Part shown: positions 1 through 8,168 of the stretch, in pieces
Numbering within the stretch: the first letter of the stretch is position 1
Layout of the letters: each line of letters starts with the position of its first letter
DNA from: Pseudomonadota bacterium
GTDB lineage: Bacteria; Myxococcota_A; Polyangia; Polyangiales; Ga0077539
Direction of reading: 5' to 3'
Assembly: GCA_023428035.1 (NCBI GenBank)
Contig: JAEYZO010000375.1
Location: 1 to 16,614 of the forward strand
Length of the DNA stretch: 16,614 bases
Program-made: the position numbers and the translations under genes
The notes under the pieces: model-generated
Databases searched by the model: none
What the model was told of the DNA's origin: nothing
What the model saw: only the letters and a program-made list of their open reading frames with translations

Positions 1-85
1 GAGCGAGGGCGGCGACGCGGGCGGCGGTGAGCGCGGCGCGGTCGACCGCGAGGATCGCGCGGGCCCAGCGCGGGACCTTCGACAT
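1..85 (-). CDS. 5' end of an unidentified gene, cut by window edge
   Basis: An ATG at 85 reading leftward opens a frame that stays open to the window edge and gives 28 residues beginning MSKVPRWARAILAVDRAAL. The codons have G or C at nearly every third position, like the real genes here. There is no Shine-Dalgarno sequence in front of the ATG. A TTGACC hexamer on the same strand begins exactly 38 bases upstream, the same distance as at the LKR and acnA genes in this window, which supports the start. The basic, Ala-rich N-terminus is too short to assign a family. It is divergent from the gene at 187. Confidence 0.4.
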   Translation of the reverse strand, partial: MSKVPRWARAILAVDRAALTAARVAALA

Positions 86-93
86 CGCGACGC

Positions 94-123
94 AGACTCG
101 CTGGACCGCGGCGGGAGGGTCAA
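94..123 (-). promoter_or_regulatory. candidate promoter for the edge gene at 85
   Basis: Reading leftward, TTGACC (123-118), an 18-base spacer, GAGTCT (99-94), then 8 bases to the ATG at 85. The -35 match is good and the -10 match is weak. The geometry equals that at acnA. If real, transcription starts within a few bases of the ATG. Confidence 0.35.
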
Positions 124-146
124 GCGGCCTCCGCGGCGCTTGACCC
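117..146. repeat. perfect 10-bp inverted repeat between divergent genes
   Basis: GGGTCAAGCG (117-126) and CGCTTGACCC (137-146) are exact reverse complements separated by 10 bases. The repeat lies between two divergent starts, so a terminator is unlikely. Each arm contains a TTGACC -35-like hexamer pointing at its own gene. It is either a pair of back-to-back -35 elements or a dimeric operator covering both promoters. The sequence does not decide between these. Confidence 0.6.
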
Positions 147-186
147 GCGAGAGCGATGCGGGCTCCTATCGCGCCGCTTCGGCGAG

Positions 187-984
187 GTGTTCGCGGTGGA
201 TCACTGGATGCACGTGCTGTCGGTGGAGTGCGAGGGCCTCGTCGCGCGGGTGACGCTCAACGGCGTCGAGGTCTTCGCGGAGTGGGAGGGCGCGTCGCGG
301 GTCACGCAGACGAAGGTCGACGCGATGGTGGTCGAGGGCGCCAACGCGCTGGAGGTGCAGCTCACGCCGATGACGGACGACGAGGGGCGGCCCCTCGCGG
401 TGGACCGGCTCTTTCGGCTGGAGCTCGTCCGCGGGGTGCACGGCGAGGACCCGGGAGACGCGGGCCGCGTGGCGCGCTGGGCGTGGGACGAGGGTCGGGC
501 GCCGGTGGAGCCGGGGGTGCTCACGGGCGTGTGGGCGCGGCAGTTCATCGTGACCGACGAGCAGTCCCACGGGCGCTGGGCGTGGCAGGACGCGCCCTCG
601 GCCGCCGCGCTGCCCATCGACCCGGCCGAGCTCGTCGCGGTGGTGCGCGCCGTCCACGACGCGCTCTCGGCGAGGGACGTCGCCGCGGTCGAGGGGCTCA
701 CGACCCTGAAGAGCGAGGAGCTGGCGCGAGCGCTCGGCGTCGACCTCGCCGAGGTGCTCGAGGGGCAGCGGGAGATGTGGTCCGAGAACTTCGCGGACCC
801 TGCCTGGCGGGTGGAGCCCTTCGACCCCGCGGCCATCGCGGCGGTGCCGATGGTCGACGGGAGGCTCGTGAAGCTCACCGACCCCTACGGGGCGCCGCCC
901 GTGAAGGGCTCGACGAGCGAGCGGCCCGTCGGCTTCGCGATCACGGTGACCCGCGTGAACGGGCTCTGGGTGATCGCGCGCTGA
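187..984 (+). CDS. unidentified 265-aa protein with an N-terminal beta-sandwich-like segment
   Basis: I do not recognise the family. No signal peptide or membrane segment is visible, so it is probably cytoplasmic. Residues about 13-60 contain VARVTLNGVEV, then VVEGANALEVQLTP. This is the spacing of strands seen in jelly-roll sugar-binding domains of the glycosidase family 2 type (a short NG turn, then a G-x-N-x-L-x-V strand). It is a structural resemblance only, with no catalytic domain. The C-terminal half is an alpha+beta segment with helices at about 155-205 and ends in a strand-rich stretch. The start is uncertain: GTG 187 follows a weak GGCGAG, GTG 196 is next, and ATG 208 would begin MHVLSVECEG, which may be the true start. 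It converges with the 989-1618 gene, leaving only 4 bases between stop codons. Confidence 0.7.
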   Translation: MFAVDHWMHVLSVECEGLVARVTLNGVEVFAEWEGASRVTQTKVDAMVVEGANALEVQLTPMTDDEGRPLAVDRLFRLELVRGVHGEDPGDAGRVARWAWDEGRAPVEPGVLTGVWARQFIVTDEQSHGRWAWQDAPSAAALPIDPAELVAVVRAVHDALSARDVAAVEGLTTLKSEELARALGVDLAEVLEGQREMWSENFADPAWRVEPFDPAAIAAVPMVDGRLVKLTDPYGAPPVKGSTSERPVGFAITVTRVNGLWVIAR

Positions 985-988
985 GCGT

Positions 989-1618
989 TCACCACAGGCG
1001 GATCAACGGCGCGATCTCGAGCTGGCCGAACCAGACCCCCAGGGTCTCTCCCGAGGCGGCGGCGCGCGCGGCGTCGATGGGAGAGGTGCCCGGGAGGGCG
1101 TAGCCCATCGCCTCGACCTGATTCACCTCGGCCACGGAGCCGACGTTGAAATCCGCGGTGTTGGTCAGCCACGAGTAGCCCGCCGTGAAGCGGATCATCA
1201 GGTGCCGCGAGGGGCGAAACTCCACGCCCGCCTGCGCGGAGAGCCAGTCGCCGTGCGCGGGGAGGGAGCCGCGGCCGAGCTCCGGCGGGAGGTTCACCAC
1301 GGCGTAGTTGCGCGACCACGAGCCGCCGAAGCCGATGGCCCAGTCGCGGCCCGCGATGGGGGTGGTCCAGAGGCCGGCCTCGACGGCCGGGCCGAAGGTG
1401 CCGCCGGTGCCGCCGCCGAAGTTGAGCCCGATGAGTCGGTGCGGGCGAAACTCCATGAAGGCCCCGGCGAAGCCTCGCGGCGTGCCCACGCCGACGCTCC
1501 CGCCGAGGGCGAGGGTGCCGGAGTAGCGGTCGATCCGGCGGCGGTGTCGGGTCTGCGCGTCGGCGACGCCAGAACACAACAACGCGACAAGGGACAACGC
1601 CGCGGCGCATCGACGCAT
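989..1618 (-). CDS. secreted beta-rich protein, probable outer-membrane beta-barrel
   Basis: This 209-aa protein has a clear Sec signal peptide: MRRC, a hydrophobic core ALSLVALLCSG, and a signal peptidase I site after Ala21 (A-D-A/Q). The Cys at 15 is not in a lipobox, so a lipoprotein is unlikely. The mature part alternates hydrophobic and polar residues, is rich in Gly and aromatics (for example GFGGSWSRNYAVV, MIRFTAGYSWLTN), and ends in ...LIRLW. A terminal aromatic residue is typical of outer-membrane barrels. I infer an 8- or 10-stranded barrel of unknown role. The start is fixed by a strong AGGAGG 7 bases before this ATG; an in-frame ATG 10 codons upstream has no such site. The gene lies 130 bases downstream of yhhQ on the same strand and may have its own promoter. 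Confidence 0.75.
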   Translation of the reverse strand: MRRCAAALSLVALLCSGVADAQTRHRRRIDRYSGTLALGGSVGVGTPRGFAGAFMEFRPHRLIGLNFGGGTGGTFGPAVEAGLWTTPIAGRDWAIGFGGSWSRNYAVVNLPPELGRGSLPAHGDWLSAQAGVEFRPSRHLMIRFTAGYSWLTNTADFNVGSVAEVNQVEAMGYALPGTSPIDAARAAASGETLGVWFGQLEIAPLIRLW

Positions 1619-1748
1619 GGGGAGACCTCCTCGCGGCGATGGGGGCACGGCGCGTGCCGGTGCATCGGGTCCGCGGCTATGAGGAATGTTGCATCCGGAG
1701 CCTGTGGCGTTCGATGCGGAATTACCCGTGTAGGTGGCTCGGCGTGGC
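1619..1748 (-). other. 130-base spacer between yhhQ and the outer-membrane protein gene
   Basis: Positions 1677-1735 are visibly richer in A and T than the surroundings, which fits a promoter and 5' leader for the 989-1618 gene. I see no convincing -35/-10 pair and no stable hairpin with a T-run, so neither a promoter nor a terminator is called. Confidence 0.3.
1626..1631 (-). promoter_or_regulatory. strong Shine-Dalgarno that decides the 1618 start
   Basis: AGGAGG on the minus strand, 7 bases before the ATG at 1618. It is the best ribosome binding site in the window and excludes the longer reading from 1648, which would place the AGGAGG inside the coding region. Confidence 0.85.
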
Positions 1749-2465
1749 TCACTCCACCTTCAGCTTGAGGGGGCTGAAGTCGGTGTGGGTGTCGTACACG
1801 TCCTCGCCCTCGCTGCGCTTGAGGAAGCCCACCACCGCGTAGGTGACCGGGGTGAACAAGGTCTCGACCGCGCACTTCACGAGGTAGTTGTGCCACGCCA
1901 CCTCGACCACGGTGTGGAGCGTCCACCCGTCGGAGCCGAGGAAGGCCAGTGGGTAGAAGACGGCTGAATCGACGGCCTGCCCCACGAGGGTCGAACCGAT
2001 GGTGCGGCTCCAGAGGTGCTTGCCCCGGGTGAGCACCTTCATCTTGGCGAGCACGAAGGAGTTGAAGAACTCGCCCATGACGTAGGCCACGAGGCTCGCG
2101 GCCACGACCCGCGGGAGCTGGCCGAGCACGGCGTGGAAGGCCGCTTGATGGTCCCACCCCGGCGCGGGCGGTATGACGTCCGCGAGCAGGAACACCAGCG
2201 AGGCGAGGGTGGCGCAGGCGAAGCCGATCCAGATCACCCTTCGGCTCCGCGCGTAGCCGTACACCTCGGTGAGAACGTCTCCGAAGATGTAGCTGATGGG
2301 GAAGACGAAGATCCCGCAGCCCACGCGGAAGCCCGCGATGTAGCCCACCTTCGCGCTCACGATGTTGCTGGTGATGAGCGCGGTGACGAAGACCCCGACG
2401 ATGAGGTCGAACCAGCGGTAGCGGGGCGGGGTCGATCGCTCGTGGCGTGGAGGGTCGTCGCTCAT
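1749..2465 (-). CDS. yhhQ: queuosine precursor transporter (YhhQ/QPTR family)
   Basis: This 238-aa integral inner-membrane protein has about six hydrophobic segments (roughly 18-40, 45-65, 77-97, 115-140, 158-180 and 190-215). The family signature is present: FPISYIFGDVLTEVYGYARS followed by RRVIW at about 54-79. E-F-F-N-S-F at about 133-138 and H-N-Y-L-V-K near residue 193 are also typical of this (DUF165) family. Known members import the queuosine precursors preQ0/preQ1 or queuine, used to modify position 34 of GUN tRNAs. No queuosine synthesis genes or tgt are in the window, so the role rests on family membership. The ATG has no Shine-Dalgarno; an extended -10-like TGGTACATC ends 9 bases before it. 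It is divergent from the 2613 gene. Confidence 0.92.
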   Translation of the reverse strand: MSDDPPRHERSTPPRYRWFDLIVGVFVTALITSNIVSAKVGYIAGFRVGCGIFVFPISYIFGDVLTEVYGYARSRRVIWIGFACATLASLVFLLADVIPPAPGWDHQAAFHAVLGQLPRVVAASLVAYVMGEFFNSFVLAKMKVLTRGKHLWSRTIGSTLVGQAVDSAVFYPLAFLGSDGWTLHTVVEVAWHNYLVKCAVETLFTPVTYAVVGFLKRSEGEDVYDTHTDFSPLKLKVE

Positions 2466-2474
2466 GCGCCGACG

Positions 2475-2483
2475 GATGTACCA
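2475..2483 (-). promoter_or_regulatory. candidate extended -10 of yhhQ
   Basis: Reading leftward, TGG-TACATC fits TGn followed by a -10 hexamer (3 of 6 to TATAAT), ending 9 bases before the ATG at 2465. No -35 is apparent. Transcription from it would start about 2-3 bases before the ATG, matching the lack of a ribosome binding site. Confidence 0.4.
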
Positions 2484-2593
2484 CCGAGCGCGGCGGGGGA
2501 GGGGCCGTGCGCGTCAGCGGCGGAGGTACGGTCGCCGCCCGTGTACGTCGCGTCGCTCCCGCCGTGACCCCCGTCGTCGCGGCCTCTCGATCG

Positions 2594-2612
2594 TGGTAGC
2601 CCTCGTAGCCCT
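2594..2612 (+). promoter_or_regulatory. candidate extended -10 and tandem repeat before the 2613 gene
   Basis: TGG-TAGCCC at 2594-2602 has the TGn form and ends 10 bases before the ATG. The octamer GTAGCCCT occurs twice in tandem with a 9-base period (2596-2603 and 2605-2612), ending directly at the start codon. There is no Shine-Dalgarno. Either copy could carry the -10, or the pair could be an operator. Confidence 0.35.
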
Positions 2613-3212
2613 ATGGCCTGCGGACTGAACCTCGAGCTCGGCTGGGAGGGCGTCGGTCGGCCGATCGTCTCCCGCGACATGAAGGGCGCCGTGCACGTCG
2701 AGGGAGAGATCTCCGTCGAGGTGAAGATGCTGCCCATCCTCGCCGACGAGGCCATGCGCGCGGCGCTCCAGCGCGTGCTCGCCGAGAAGGGGTGGGAGAA
2801 GTCCGCCGAGGGGACGATGTCGAAGCGCTTCGGGGGCGCCACCGCGACGCTCTCGGCCGACGGAAAGACCGTGACGCTCAGGGTCGAGAAGCAGTCCGAG
2901 GTGAGCGGGCGCGCGAGCGTGCAGCAGAGCGCCGACGAGTCTGACGAGAAGGCCGAGCGGCGCGCCGAGCGCGCGGCGGAGAAGAACCTCGAGTCCGAGA
3001 AGGCCCGGGTGAAGACCCGCCTGGAGGAAGAAGGCACGAAGGCGCTGCTCCGTGAGGAACCTGGGCTCCGCTCCGCGCTCCAAGAGGCGCTGAACCGCGT
3101 CTACCGCGAGGCGCTGGAGCAGCGGGCCCGCGACCTCGGCGAGGTCGAGAGCGTGCAGGAGCGCGGGGACGTGGGCGGCGACTACGAGGTCACCGTGGTG
3201 GTGCGAGCATGA
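2613..3212 (+). CDS. unidentified charged protein with C-terminal coiled coil
   Basis: This 199-aa protein is soluble and very rich in Glu, Arg, Lys and Ala. Residues about 25-95 look like a small alpha/beta domain, with strands around VHVEGEISVEVKML and ATATLSADGKTVTLRVE flanking a helix ending in EKGWEK. Residues about 105-150 form a long charged helix or coiled coil (DEKAERRAERAAEKNLESEK). The last 40 residues are helical and finish with a strand. I cannot name the family. By layout it resembles small accessory proteins that sit beside AAA+/vWA ATPase systems (DUF1257/DUF2997 or FtsH-ternary-type modules), but this is only an impression, and no such ATPase is in the window. The ATG at 2613 lacks a ribosome binding site; Met23 at 2679 is an alternative. 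It overlaps the next gene by ATGA. Confidence 0.75.
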   Translation: MACGLNLELGWEGVGRPIVSRDMKGAVHVEGEISVEVKMLPILADEAMRAALQRVLAEKGWEKSAEGTMSKRFGGATATLSADGKTVTLRVEKQSEVSGRASVQQSADESDEKAERRAERAAEKNLESEKARVKTRLEEEGTKALLREEPGLRSALQEALNRVYREALEQRARDLGEVESVQERGDVGGDYEVTVVVRA

Positions 3213-3508
3213 AGACCAGCCGAAGCGACCAGCGACGAGTGACCATGCGCTACCGGCACGACCGCGCGTCGGGGCGCTCGACCCTGGTGATCGACGTCGA
3301 GTCCCCCGAGGACGAGATGCCGCACGAGCACCGGCAGGACCTCAAGGAGATGGCCGAGGAGCTCCTCGGCGTGCCGCTGGGCTCGCTCCCCGAGGGCGTC
3401 GAGGTGAACCTCAAGCGGGCCTCTCCGCCCGGGCACACCCACGGCGAGGGCGAGCACGAGCACGAAGAGACCGCGGCCCCGCAGCGCGGGGCCATCAAGC
3501 AGTCTTGA
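3209..3508 (+). CDS. small unidentified acidic protein with His-rich tail
   Basis: This 99-aa protein starts at an ATG that overlaps the previous stop codon (ATGA, 3209-3212), a classic sign of translational coupling and the reason this start is preferred over Met13. Residues 14-70 look like one small domain: a basic beta hairpin (MRYRH, GRSTLVIDVES), then S-P-E-D-E-M-P-H-E-H, a helix (residues 41-54) and a final strand VEVNLKRA. The tail from residue 72 holds His76, His78, His83 and His85 among Glu and Gly, which could bind a metal ion. I do not recognise the family. Co-translation with the 2613 gene suggests the two products act together. The next gene starts 34 bases downstream. Confidence 0.75.
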   Translation: MKTSRSDQRRVTMRYRHDRASGRSTLVIDVESPEDEMPHEHRQDLKEMAEELLGVPLGSLPEGVEVNLKRASPPGHTHGEGEHEHEETAAPQRGAIKQS

Positions 3509-3533
3509 CGGCGGGCGCGGGCTTCAAGAGAGT
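3505..3533 (+). promoter_or_regulatory. candidate promoter of the LKR gene
   Basis: TTGACG (3505-3510), a 17-base spacer, then GAGAGT (3528-3533), 9 bases before the ATG at 3543. The -35 hexamer overlaps the stop codon of the preceding gene. The distance from the first T to the ATG is 38 bases, identical to acnA. No Shine-Dalgarno lies between, so the mRNA would be leaderless or nearly so. Confidence 0.45.
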
Positions 3534-3542
3534 GCCGCGCCC

Positions 3543-4838
3543 ATGAGCGACCTGCGCGACGCGATCGGCATCCTCCGCGAGACCAAGAACCGATGGGAGC
3601 GGCGCGTCCCGCTGATCCCCTCGGCGGTGAAGGGCCTGATCGAAGAGGGCCTCGAGGTGCGCGTCGAGCGCTCGCCCAACCGGGCCTTCACCGACGCGGA
3701 GTTCGAGGCCGTCGGCGCGACGATGGTCGACGACGCCACCGACTGCCGCTTCATCATGGGCGTCAAGGAGGTGAAGGTCTCGCAGGTGAAGCCCGGCCAG
3801 ACGGTCTTGTGCTTCTCGCACACGATCAAGGGCCAGTCGCACAACATGCCGCTGCTGGCGCACTTCATCGCGCAAGGCGCGTCGCTGGTCGACTACGAGG
3901 TCATCGTCGACGACAACAACGTGCGCCAGGTGGCCTTCGGCCGCTACGCGGGCCTCGCGGGCGCGCACGAGACGCTCTGGACCCTCGCGCACCGGCTCAA
4001 GGCCCTCGGCCACGACTCGCCCCTCACGGCCGTCAAGCACGCGGTCGACTACCGCGACCTCGCGGAGATGGCCGCCGAGACCCGCGCCGCGCTCGTGGCG
4101 CTCCGCAAGGAGGGGCCCGACGTGTACGCGCCCTTCGTGGTTGCGGTGACGGGCAACGGGAGGGTCTCTCAGGGCTCGCTGGAGTACCTGGAGATGGTCG
4201 GGGCGATCCCCTGCACCGTCGACGAGGCGATCAAGCTCCCTGAGGAGTCTCCCGGCGACCGCACGCTGCGGGTGCTGCACCTGACCGACGACGTGCTCTA
4301 CCAGCGGGCAGGCACCCGGCGCTTCGACTTCAGGGAGTACCTCGCGCGCCCCGAGAGGTTCGTGTGCGTGGGGGCGATGTTCCTCCCCTACGTGAAGACC
4401 GTGGTGAACGGGCTGTACTGGGACGAGCGCTTCCCGAGGCTCCTCGACGAGAGCACCTCGCGGAGGATGTGGGCCAACGGCACGCTCCCGCCGGTGATCG
4501 GCGACGTGGCCTGCGACATCCGCGGCGGCGTCGAGTGGACGGTGATGGCCACGGAGAACGACGCGCCGGCCTTCGTGTACGACCCCGCGACGGGCAGGGC
4601 CACGGTGGGCGTCGAGGGCGACGGCGTGGCGGTGATGTCCGTCGACAACCTCCCGACGGCGCTGCCCCGCGACGCCTCGGTAGACTTCTCGAAGGCCCTC
4701 CTGCCCTTCGTGCGGACCTTCTTCAAGGCCGACCTCCGAGGCGGGGTCGAGGGGCTGCCCACGGCGCTCCAGACCGCGGTGGTGGTCGCGGGCGGGCGGT
4801 TGACCCCGCGGCACCAGGGCCTCGCGCGCTTCCTCTGA
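3543..4838 (+). CDS. stand-alone lysine-ketoglutarate reductase (LOR) domain protein
   Basis: This 431-aa cytoplasmic protein matches the lysine-ketoglutarate reductase half of plant and animal LKR/SDH (AASS). That enzyme joins lysine and 2-oxoglutarate with NADPH to make saccharopine. The N-terminal alanine dehydrogenase/transhydrogenase-like domain begins IGILRETKNRWERRVPLIPS (residues 8-27), as in plant LKR. Lys75 in MGVKEVK and His93 in CFSHTIKGQ lie where alanine dehydrogenase has its substrate-binding Lys and His. The block LVDYEVIVDDNN...FGRYAGLAG is close to plant LKR. Residues 204-211 (GNGRVSQG) form a Rossmann dinucleotide loop. No saccharopine dehydrogenase domain is fused or adjacent, so saccharopine would have to be processed by an enzyme encoded elsewhere. 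Substrate and direction are inferred from the family. acnA follows after 59 bases. Confidence 0.85.
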   Translation: MSDLRDAIGILRETKNRWERRVPLIPSAVKGLIEEGLEVRVERSPNRAFTDAEFEAVGATMVDDATDCRFIMGVKEVKVSQVKPGQTVLCFSHTIKGQSHNMPLLAHFIAQGASLVDYEVIVDDNNVRQVAFGRYAGLAGAHETLWTLAHRLKALGHDSPLTAVKHAVDYRDLAEMAAETRAALVALRKEGPDVYAPFVVAVTGNGRVSQGSLEYLEMVGAIPCTVDEAIKLPEESPGDRTLRVLHLTDDVLYQRAGTRRFDFREYLARPERFVCVGAMFLPYVKTVVNGLYWDERFPRLLDESTSRRMWANGTLPPVIGDVACDIRGGVEWTVMATENDAPAFVYDPATGRATVGVEGDGVAVMSVDNLPTALPRDASVDFSKALLPFVRTFFKADLRGGVEGLPTALQTAVVVAGGRLTPRHQGLARFL

Positions 4839-4839
4839 C

Positions 4840-4857
4840 CGACCGGCCGATCGGTCG
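4840..4857. repeat. small inverted repeat between LKR and acnA
   Basis: CGACCG (4840-4845) and CGGTCG (4852-4857) are reverse complements around a 6-base loop, directly after the LKR stop and directly before the acnA -35. No T-run follows, so it is weak as an intrinsic terminator. It could be an operator or simply a chance GC-rich hairpin. Confidence 0.3.
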
Positions 4858-4859
4858 CG

Positions 4860-4889
4860 TTGACGGGGCGTGGCCGTCGGGGATAGACC
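4860..4889 (+). promoter_or_regulatory. acnA promoter, predicted near-leaderless
   Basis: TTGACG (4860-4865, 5 of 6 to the -35 consensus), 18 bases, then TAGACC (4884-4889), 8 bases before the ATG at 4898. No usable Shine-Dalgarno is present. The start of transcription should fall within about 3 bases of the ATG. Confidence 0.55.
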
Positions 4890-4897
4890 GCACGGCC

Positions 4898-7598
<2,701 letters not shown>

Positions 7599-7606
<8 letters not shown>

Positions 7607-7621
7607 AGGGCCCTCAGCCCT
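7599..7621. terminator. hairpin spanning both stop codons of convergent genes
   Basis: AGGGCTGA (7599-7606) and TCAGCCCT (7614-7621) form a perfect 8-bp stem around AGGGCCC. The TGA of acnA is the end of the left arm, and the stop codon of the opposite gene is the start of the right arm. It works symmetrically on both strands. There is no T-run, so it may act as an mRNA 3' end stabiliser or a T-less bidirectional terminator. Confidence 0.55.
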
Positions 7622-8141
7622 GCTCGCGGAGGTAGCTCTCCGCGGCGCGGGCGAAGGCCTTGAGGTTCTCCCTCACGCTCGCCACCACGAACTGCTCCAC
7701 CGGGCCCTTGAGCGTGCCCGCGATGAGCTTCGGCACCCCCGGGATCTGCCGGGGGTCGACCTCAACGTAGCCCTTCACCGTCACCCGCGTGCGGCCGCCG
7801 GCGAGCTCCTCGAAGCGGTGGTCGCCCGCGGAGCGCACCGCGTCGCGGAACGCGTGGGGCTCGGTGCGCCACGCGCAGGTGAACCTCGCGCCGTCCCAGG
7901 TGGCGTGGTCGGTCCACCCCGTCGCGTCGGCGGGCACGAAGGGCCGCACCACCGCGGGCAGCTCGCCCCCGGCGCGCCACTCGTTCACCAGCTTCGAGAC
8001 CTCGCCCTCGTCCGCGCGCGAGAGCACCCGCACCTCGGTCACGTTGGGCAGGTACCTCTTCAGCGCCTCGACGCTGTCTCGGTACGCCGCGAACACCCGC
8101 TCCCGCGGGAAATCAAACTCTGCGACCGTCTCGAATTCCAT
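7614..8141 (-). CDS. SRPBCC (START-like) family protein
   Basis: This 175-aa soluble protein has the order of a START/Bet v1-like helix-grip fold. An opening strand MEFETVAEFDFPRERVFAAY runs into the first helix, then LPNVTEVRVLSR and several strands, then GGRTRVTVKGYVEVD. A long C-terminal helix at about 140-172 (FVVASVRENLKAFARAAESY) closes the cavity. The D-F-P-R-E-R-V-F motif after the first strand is typical of SRPBCC proteins (D-x-P-x-x-x-V-F). The family binds hydrophobic ligands, and the ligand here cannot be told from sequence. The gene follows the phosphoesterase gene on the same strand after 27 bases, so they are probably co-transcribed. There is no clear Shine-Dalgarno. TAGCGT 6 bases before the ATG could be an extra -10, but this is weak. 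Confidence 0.85.
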   Translation of the reverse strand: MEFETVAEFDFPRERVFAAYRDSVEALKRYLPNVTEVRVLSRADEGEVSKLVNEWRAGGELPAVVRPFVPADATGWTDHATWDGARFTCAWRTEPHAFRDAVRSAGDHRFEELAGGRTRVTVKGYVEVDPRQIPGVPKLIAGTLKGPVEQFVVASVRENLKAFARAAESYLREQG

Positions 8142-8168
8142 CGCGCGACGCTACACGCCGCCCCGCCA

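Noticed and set aside
2466..2612. A preQ1 riboswitch upstream of yhhQ
   Set aside because: No preQ1 aptamer-like pseudoknot with an A-rich tail can be seen, and the predicted transcript start leaves no room for a leader.
4800..4805. TTGACC near the end of the LKR gene as another acnA promoter
   Set aside because: It is inside the coding region for Arg-Leu-Thr-Pro and lies 98 bases from the acnA start, with no -10 at a suitable distance.
4364..4897. Upstream extension of the aconitase frame (178 extra codons)
   Set aside because: This part overlaps the LKR coding region in another frame and is Arg/Gly-rich without homology; the family N-terminus begins at the 4898 ATG.
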